The notes under the pieces were generated by a model, which had not been told where the DNA came from, ran no database searches, and saw only the letters and a list, made by a program, of their open reading frames with translations. Shown piece by piece: positions 59,084 through 64,000 of a stretch of 64,000 nt of DNA. The DNA lies in the IMG/VR virus record IMGVR_UViG_3300025570_000011, positions 1-64,000 of that record; one strand, 5' to 3'. The translations under genes and the position numbers were made by a program. The stretch is from a virus. Positions within the stretch are counted from its first letter, which is position 1. Each line of letters begins with the position of its first letter.

Positions 59084-59437
59084 ATGCTTGATCAAATTTA
59101 CCACTATAAGGCACACGTTGTTTATGTGTATGACGGAGATTCTGTTACCGTTGATATTGACTTAGGGTTTAATACATGGATGAGAAATCAGAAGATTCGA
59201 TTTTATGGAATTGACACGCCTGAACTTCGTGGTGAAGAAAGACAAGATGGTTTAATAGCGCGCGATCGTTTGCGAGATTTAATTGATGATAAGGAAATTA
59301 TTATTAAATCTTATAAAGATAAATCTGGAAAATATGGACGTTGGTTAGCAACAATATTCATTCAAAACGAAAACGGAGATTATACTAATATAAATGATCT
59401 ACTATTAAATGAGGGCTTAGCTACAGTATATAAATAA
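59084..59437 (+). CDS. Staphylococcal-nuclease-like (SNase) nuclease
   Basis: A 117-residue SNase domain with the full active site: D17/D19 in YDGDSVT, R39 and D44 in RFYGIDTPE with E47, and R86 in KYGRWLA. It cuts DNA or RNA using Ca2+. There is no signal peptide, so it would act inside the cell, for example in host-nucleic-acid degradation, or in the virion. Confidence 0.85.
   Translation: MLDQIYHYKAHVVYVYDGDSVTVDIDLGFNTWMRNQKIRFYGIDTPELRGEERQDGLIARDRLRDLIDDKEIIIKSYKDKSGKYGRWLATIFIQNENGDYTNINDLLLNEGLATVYK
59429..59436 (+). promoter_or_regulatory. Late promoter, first of tandem pair
   Basis: Exact TATAAATA overlapping the last codons of the nuclease gene. Confidence 0.6.
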
Positions 59438-59440
59438 ATA

Positions 59441-59448
59441 TATAAATA
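59441..59448 (+). promoter_or_regulatory. Late promoter, second of tandem pair, near-leaderless
   Basis: Exact TATAAATA with 9 bases to the ATG at 59458; the predicted leader is 4 nt. Confidence 0.75.
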
Positions 59449-59457
59449 ATAATTAAT

Positions 59458-59760
59458 ATGGCAACACAAACAGTTACAGGTACAGGCGCAGATATTGAAT
59501 CTGATGTTTATGGATATAGATCAGCAGAGTCAACTTTTGCTTTTTATGGAGATTTTGGTGGAGGCACTTTAACGGTAGAAGCTTCTTTTAATGGTACAGA
59601 CACAATTCCGGTTTATATCACATTGAAAAAAGGTGATGGTACTATTTTAGAAATTACTGAAGATGAAATTCACACGCTTTCTTTGGGTAAATGCTTAATA
59701 CGATATAGAGTAACTGGAGCAACGGCGGCAGTTGCCGTTAATATAGTAATAAAAGATTAA
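59458..59760 (+). CDS. Small beta-rich virion protein
   Basis: A 100-residue protein made of short strands (GGGTLTVEASFNGTDTIPVY, then GKCLIRYRVTGATAAVAVNI). The pattern resembles small fibre- or head-decoration domains. It precedes another fibre gene. Confidence 0.5.
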   Translation: MATQTVTGTGADIESDVYGYRSAESTFAFYGDFGGGTLTVEASFNGTDTIPVYITLKKGDGTILEITEDEIHTLSLGKCLIRYRVTGATAAVAVNIVIKD

Positions 59761-59765
59761 TAATT

Positions 59766-59945
59766 ATGGTTAATAAACCAACAGTTTCTAGTGCTGTATC
59801 TGTATCTGCAGTAAAAGCCGTGGTAACATCGGTTGTAGATCATATTCCAGTAGTATCACCAGTATTAATAAACGATGAATATCGTTCGCCAACTGGCTTT
59901 AAATATTTACAACCCGATGGAATTTCCATATACAAACAACCTTAA
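59766..59945 (+). CDS. 59-aa fibre-cluster protein
   Basis: A short frame 5 bases after the previous stop and 13 before the fibre start. Val/Ser-rich first half, and a second half GFKYLQPDGISIYKQP. Spacing and direction support it; function unknown. Confidence 0.5.
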   Translation: MVNKPTVSSAVSVSAVKAVVTSVVDHIPVVSPVLINDEYRSPTGFKYLQPDGISIYKQP

Positions 59946-59958
59946 CAAATAAAATATC

Positions 59959-61770
59959 ATGGCAAATGTAACCGTAACCACAGACATAGACAACCTTTTA
60001 AAGAGTGCTGACAATGCAGCAGCAAGGACAAACCTAGGAATTACTGACCCGACTCTTGAGTCAGTCACGACAAACGGAGCAACCACCCTAAACGATATTA
60101 GTGTAGGGAGAATTGCCACAGCGCATCCAACTAATTCAGCAAACAACAATACCGCCTCTGGTAGTAGCAGTGCGTCTATTGGAGGCACAGCCAACGTAGC
60201 GTCTGGCAATAGATCTGGGACTTTTGGGGGTAGAATAAACCAAGCAAATGGAACGGAATCATCAACCTTTGGAGGGACAAGTCAAATTGTCCGAGGAGAT
60301 GAGTCAGAAGGATTTGGTGGAACAAATATTACCCTAAACACAAAGTTCACTAACACAGTAGGGGGAGCTAATCATGTGGTAGGGCTTGCAACCTCCCCCG
60401 CTACAGATCCCGTAGCAAAGCACAGCCTTACATTAGGTGGGGAATCCTCAGTCATTGAAAACGCAACCCATTCAGCTATTGTTGGAGGGGAGTCTAACAC
60501 AATCCAATCTACGCACCATCGCTCTGTAATATTAGGAGGCACGGGCATCACAACAGATGCAGCGGATACTGCATACGTTTCTAATTTAAACATCAAAGCA
60601 GGATTCAAATTGCCAACAGGAGCAACCGATGATTACGTCCTCACATCAGATGCTAACGGAGTTGGCACATGGCAATCAAAAACGAAAATTCAAGGTGTAC
60701 AAACAACATCGGGCGTTCTTTCTTTTGACTATACAGCAGGCGAGATCGTAAAGACGATATTGACTGAGGACGTCACTTCTCTTGCAATCACAAATGCAGC
60801 AGAGGGAGATTCGGGGATGATAATTTTTTCGACTGATGGATTGGCTACTTATTCCATGACAGTCGGCTCTCCTAACATAGTTATAAGTGGAGACCCTATT
60901 GACTTTGACAGCCTCACTACGGCTGACGTTATAACTATGGACTACTATTACACCGGCGCAAAATTGTATCTTTATATTAGCGGTGACCAAGACCTTTCTG
61001 GACTGCAAGTGAAACCCGCTGAGGGAGCATTTGTTGATGGCGACAAAACAGCACTTGACTCAGCTTTACAACCAGCAGACCCCACGCTAGAAAGTATCAC
61101 AACAAACGGAGCAACCACGCGCAACGACATAGTGGTTGGCACAATTACAACTTTGCATCCAAGTAATCCAGTCAACGACAACTCAGCAACCGGCAACCAA
61201 GCTTGCGCTATTGGAGGCGTAGTAAATGTAGTAAGCGGGAATCGCTCGGTAAGTTATGGAGGGCGTGAGAATGTAGTTTCTGGCAACGATAGCTCTACGA
61301 TTGGAGGCTTGGGTCAAATTGTGATTGGTGCAGAAGCGGAAGGATTAGGTTCAACAGCCACAACCCTTAACACGAAATATACGAGTGCTGTTGGAACAAT
61401 CAACAGCGTTGTCGGACTAGCCGCAGAGGGAACGTCATCAACAGCATCAGCGCATTCATCGGTTCTTGGAGGCAGCACAAACATAATCGAAAGCGCAACC
61501 GAAGCGGTCATAATTGGTGGGGATACAAACACAATCCAATCTACCCACCACCGCTCAACTATCTTAGGTGGTCAAAACATTGCAACTGATGCGGCAGACA
61601 CGGCATATGCTCCAAGTCTGGATGTTCAGGGAACTGTATACATAAAACAGCGGGATGGAGCAGACGTTAATAAGGCAGGAAAGTGCCAGTTATGGGTAGA
61701 AAATACCACCGGCGATTTATACCTAACACTACCTGACGGCACTAGTAAACAAATCGCGTTTGTTGTATAA
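59959..61770 (+). CDS. YadA-like GG-repeat fibre protein
   Basis: A 603-residue protein with two copies of the GG-repeat module (about residues 33-235 and 375-565). Each begins with ESVTTNGATT or ESITTNGATT, contains IGG..N..SG units and ends in a THHRS..LGG motif. A globular insert lies between (about 236-370), similar in part to the C-terminal domain of the giant fibre (VLSFDYTAGEIVKTILTEDV). The C-terminus is short. Trimeric beta-roll adhesin is the expected form. Confidence 0.7.
   Translation: MANVTVTTDIDNLLKSADNAAARTNLGITDPTLESVTTNGATTLNDISVGRIATAHPTNSANNNTASGSSSASIGGTANVASGNRSGTFGGRINQANGTESSTFGGTSQIVRGDESEGFGGTNITLNTKFTNTVGGANHVVGLATSPATDPVAKHSLTLGGESSVIENATHSAIVGGESNTIQSTHHRSVILGGTGITTDAADTAYVSNLNIKAGFKLPTGATDDYVLTSDANGVGTWQSKTKIQGVQTTSGVLSFDYTAGEIVKTILTEDVTSLAITNAAEGDSGMIIFSTDGLATYSMTVGSPNIVISGDPIDFDSLTTADVITMDYYYTGAKLYLYISGDQDLSGLQVKPAEGAFVDGDKTALDSALQPADPTLESITTNGATTRNDIVVGTITTLHPSNPVNDNSATGNQACAIGGVVNVVSGNRSVSYGGRENVVSGNDSSTIGGLGQIVIGAEAEGLGSTATTLNTKYTSAVGTINSVVGLAAEGTSSTASAHSSVLGGSTNIIESATEAVIIGGDTNTIQSTHHRSTILGGQNIATDAADTAYAPSLDVQGTVYIKQRDGADVNKAGKCQLWVENTTGDLYLTLPDGTSKQIAFVV
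60055..60670 (+). repeat. GG-repeat module, copy 2 of 3
   Basis: Paralogous to 27796-28380 and to 61080-61650 at DNA level. Confidence 0.7.
61080..61650 (+). repeat. GG-repeat module, copy 3 of 3
   Basis: Closest to 27796-28380 in phrases such as AATCCAGTCAACGACAAC and GTAGTAAGCGGGAAT, although it shares a gene with copy 2. That pattern suggests exchange between genes. Confidence 0.7.
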
Positions 61771-61787
61771 CGTTATTCAAGAGTGTT

Positions 61788-61807
61788 GCGATTCAACATT
61801 GAATTGC
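61788..61807 (+). other. Hairpin after the fibre gene
   Basis: GCGATTCAA and TTGAATTGC form a 9-bp stem (one G-U) with a very tight loop, 18 bases after the stop. No U-run, so it is not a classical terminator. A second AT-only hairpin (GATATA/TATATC, 61871-61885) lies before the next gene. Confidence 0.35.
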
Positions 61808-61889
61808 TGATAGCGGTTCGAATTTAGTTCCAGTATATGGGATGTTTATATTATGAACTATAATTAAGCAGATATATAATATATCGGTT

Positions 61890-62171
61890 ATGGAAACGGT
61901 AAATGTTTATTTAGATTGGAGTTGCGGAGGATGCGACGACTATTTAGATGAAATTCAAAAAGGTTGTAAAGCTTTTCAATATGAATATACATTAACAACT
62001 TGTGATGTTGATCCTATCTTAGTTTTTAAAGAAGTTAGAAGACTAAGAGAAAAAGGAAACAATATTGAGCATTTACCAATCTTAGTGACAAAAAATGATT
62101 ATGAAATGGAAAATGTATACGTTGGTATACTCGACAGAACATCAATACAAAACATACTAAAAGAATTATGA
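61890..62171 (+). CDS. Thioredoxin-like protein with CGGC
   Basis: A 93-residue thioredoxin-fold candidate: a first strand VNVYLDW, then SCGGCDDYLDEI (CxxC at residues 12-15), and EHLPILVTKND as the cis-Pro strand. It may serve ribonucleotide reductase or another redox partner. Overlaps the next gene by 4 bases. Confidence 0.65.
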   Translation: METVNVYLDWSCGGCDDYLDEIQKGCKAFQYEYTLTTCDVDPILVFKEVRRLREKGNNIEHLPILVTKNDYEMENVYVGILDRTSIQNILKEL

Positions 62172-62434
62172 GTGAAGAAACAAATAATTTTGCTACATTT
62201 GAAGATTTCGGATTTACTGCGGTAAATGAAGAAGAGCTGGATATTGTAACAAAAGCAACATCAGAAGCTAGTAGCGCACAAGAACGTTTAGATAAAATGT
62301 TTGCTGCAATTAAACCATTACTAGAAAATCTTGAAAAGGATAGTAGCAAGGATTATATCTATTGGCCAAACCGAATTGAAAAAATAAATCAATTCCAATC
62401 GCATTTAGATAAAATCTATACTGGAACTATTTAA
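62168..62434 (+). CDS. Conserved T4-like phage protein
   Basis: An 88-residue acidic helical protein whose C-terminal part (DYIYWPNRIEKINQFQSHL) resembles a small family in T4-like marine phages. The function is unknown. Confidence 0.55.
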   Translation: MSEETNNFATFEDFGFTAVNEEELDIVTKATSEASSAQERLDKMFAAIKPLLENLEKDSSKDYIYWPNRIEKINQFQSHLDKIYTGTI

Positions 62435-62438
62435 TAGT

Positions 62439-63575
62439 ATGCGTTTTCACTTATTAGGTATACCTCATACGGTTACTAATGATGAATATACAGCATGCGC
62501 ATATACCGCCAAAGTATTAAAATTTGGTAAAATGTTTACCGGTCAACCCGGTGTTGAAGTATTTCATTATGGTCATGAAGATAGTAATGTTTGTTGTGAC
62601 GAGCATATTACCGTTACAACCAACGATGACTTAAAGAAGGCATATGGTTCTTATGATTGGCGTAAAGAGTTTTTTAAGTTTGATAATAATGATCATGCTT
62701 ATACAACCTTTTATGAAAACACACTTCGCGAATTAAATAAAAGATTAAAAAAGAATGATTTTGTTCTTGCTTTTTGGGGTTCAGGAGTTAGACCGGTTTG
62801 TGGTTTAATTGAAAAAGAAAATAAAGCTATTGTTGTAGAACCTGGGATTGGTTATGGAGAAGGCCATTTCGCCAAATGGAAAATATGGGAATCCTACTCT
62901 ATTATGCATGCATGTGGAGGATATAAAATGGTTTCAAATTGTAATCCTAATTGGTATGATGTCGTTATACCAAATTATTTTGATGAAACTCAATTCGAAT
63001 ACAAAGAACAAAAAGAAGATTATTTTCTTTATCTTGGTAGAGTATATGATGGTAAGGGAGTAAAAATCGCAATTGAAGCAAGTCAAATAGCTGGAGTAAA
63101 ATTAGTAATAGCAGGCCAAAAAGAAAAAGGATATAAACTACCGGATGATGTTGAGTATATTGGGTATGCTGAAGTTGATAAAAGAAAAGAATTAATGGCA
63201 AATGCAAAAGGTTCTTTTTTGCCATCAATGTATTATGAGCCATTTGGAGGAGTACAAATTGAAAACCTGTTTAGTGGTACACCGACAATAACTACAGATT
63301 GGGGAGCTTTCTCTGAAAACAATTTACATGGAGTAACCGGTTATAGATGTAGAACAATGAGCGATTTTGTTGAAGCGGTTCATAATGTTAATGATGGTAA
63401 AATTAAAAGCACCGATTGTAGAAAATGGGCAAATAATTTTAGTATAGATAATATACGGCCAAGGTACAAAAAATACTTTGACGATGTTCTTAATGTATAT
63501 ACTGGAAAAGGATGGTATGAAAACAAATCCAAAGAAAGTATTTCAATTGAACAATTAAAGATGGAATATCCATAG
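62439..63575 (+). CDS. Glycosyltransferase, GT4-like
   Basis: A 378-residue GT-B enzyme. DYFLYLGRVYDGKGVKIAI is the usual start of the C-terminal nucleotide-sugar domain, followed by KLVIAGQ, VEYIGYAEVDKRKELMANA and PSMYYEPFGGVQIE, which contains the EPFG..(x)E motif of GT4. There is no transmembrane segment. It could glycosylate a virion protein, phage DNA or a host surface sugar; the target is not evident. Confidence 0.75.
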   Translation: MRFHLLGIPHTVTNDEYTACAYTAKVLKFGKMFTGQPGVEVFHYGHEDSNVCCDEHITVTTNDDLKKAYGSYDWRKEFFKFDNNDHAYTTFYENTLRELNKRLKKNDFVLAFWGSGVRPVCGLIEKENKAIVVEPGIGYGEGHFAKWKIWESYSIMHACGGYKMVSNCNPNWYDVVIPNYFDETQFEYKEQKEDYFLYLGRVYDGKGVKIAIEASQIAGVKLVIAGQKEKGYKLPDDVEYIGYAEVDKRKELMANAKGSFLPSMYYEPFGGVQIENLFSGTPTITTDWGAFSENNLHGVTGYRCRTMSDFVEAVHNVNDGKIKSTDCRKWANNFSIDNIRPRYKKYFDDVLNVYTGKGWYENKSKESISIEQLKMEYP

Positions 63576-63604
63576 TAATTCACCCTTCAGAGAAAACGTA
63601 AACA

Positions 63605-63612
63605 TATAAATA
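63605..63612 (+). promoter_or_regulatory. Late promoter, near-leaderless
   Basis: Exact TATAAATA with 8 bases to the ATG at 63621; the predicted leader is 3 nt. Confidence 0.7.
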
Positions 63613-63620
63613 AAAATACT

Positions 63621-64000
63621 ATGAAAACAACTTCATATAAAGTCTTATTAAGACTAATGATCGTCAGTTCATTAACACTGATAATGACGTCTTGTGCTCT
63701 TTTTAAACAAACAGAACAAGGCGACCCTGGAAAAGGCGGAACAATAGATATTGGTGGAGCAACAGAGAGCTTAGGTGCTGCAACTGGTTTTTCCTTCACT
63801 GCTCAACAAGCCGTCACCACCGCACAGGCAGAAATAGTGAAAGCAAAGATACATGCTAAAGAGATTGAATCTTTGGTTGAAGTAATGAGACGTAAGAAGT
63901 CTGAATTTGCTGAAAACATTGAAAACTTAAGGCAGATATATGTTCAGCATATTGTTGTACTTGATAGAGAATTAACCATAACTGGTATTGCACTAAGGAA
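63621..64000 (+). CDS. Lipoprotein, helical (3' end beyond window)
   Basis: The frame is open to the window end (126 codons seen). It has a basic start, a hydrophobic run and the lipobox IMTSC followed by A. The mature part has a Gly-rich segment (GDPGKGGTIDIGGA) and then a long helix (EIVKAKIHAKEIESLVEVM). A late-expressed lipoprotein with a long helix fits an outer spanin or another envelope protein at lysis; unproven. Confidence 0.6.
   Translation, partial: MKTTSYKVLLRLMIVSSLTLIMTSCALFKQTEQGDPGKGGTIDIGGATESLGAATGFSFTAQQAVTTAQAEIVKAKIHAKEIESLVEVMRRKKSEFAENIENLRQIYVQHIVVLDRELTITGIALR

Overview
This window is part of the genome of a large, AT-rich, virulent tailed phage with T4-like features, most like the marine T4-like phages. 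The evidence is a gp41-type replicative helicase, a T4-type RNase H, a class I ribonucleotide reductase, a UvsE-type repair nuclease and about twenty copies of the T4 late-promoter box TATAAATA (or AATAAATA). No integrase, repressor or host gene is visible. The host cannot be named. Promoters of the form TTTACA-N16/17-TATAAT argue for a normal sigma70-type polymerase. Most genes lack a Shine-Dalgarno motif, which suggests a host that initiates translation without one.

Layout. 1-1146: 3' part of the helicase. 1182-13031: a block of probable late genes. Many products start with a short leader such as MKSFKTFIKE that resembles the T4 capsid-targeting sequence and ends in an (L/I)xE site of the prohead-protease type. 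They include an AAA ATPase, a nucleic-acid ligase, a nucleotidyltransferase, an HxGH adenylyl/cytidylyltransferase and a 626-residue protein that looks like a polyprotein with six LLNE|A or SIEE|A sites. 13145-16013: nrdB, nrdA and a zinc ribbon. 16014-17839: an early operon of very small genes, ending in a tmRNA-like RNA with no mRNA-like domain and a strong terminator. 17854-19399 (minus strand): three proteins sharing a second leader, plus one more protein with a capsid-targeting-type leader. 19437-23360: GIY-YIG-like protein, RNase H, PD-(D/E)XK nuclease, ClpP-like protease and thioredoxin. 23423-51254: about 28 kb of fibre and adhesin genes built from shuffled modules (tail-fibre repeats, beta-helix, YadA-like GG repeats, collagen-like repeats, BspA-type leucine-rich repeats, malectin-like and FGE/SUMF1 C-type-lectin domains). 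51308-58611: uvsE, a Met-type tRNA, a 2OG-Fe(II) dioxygenase and many small genes. 58692-64000: nuclease, another GG-repeat fibre, thioredoxin-like protein, glycosyltransferase and the start of a lipoprotein gene.

Four things stand out. (1) The 69-nt tmRNA-like RNA at 17725-17793 keeps the tmRNA acceptor stem with G3-U70, the tmRNA-specific TTCGAC segment and an encoded CCA, but has only a short hairpin where the tag reading frame should be. (2) Two FGE-type adhesins (33062-37768 and 48051-51254) each carry one GC-rich tract with the codon signature of a diversity-generating retroelement variable region; no reverse transcriptase or template lies in the window. (3) Late promoters are fused to start codons: by T4 spacing the predicted +1 is the A of the ATG or 1-4 bases before it, so late mRNAs should be leaderless or nearly so. 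Several promoter boxes also contain the stop codon of the gene before. (4) The leader-bearing enzymes and the polyprotein suggest a set of enzymes packaged in the head and injected with the DNA.
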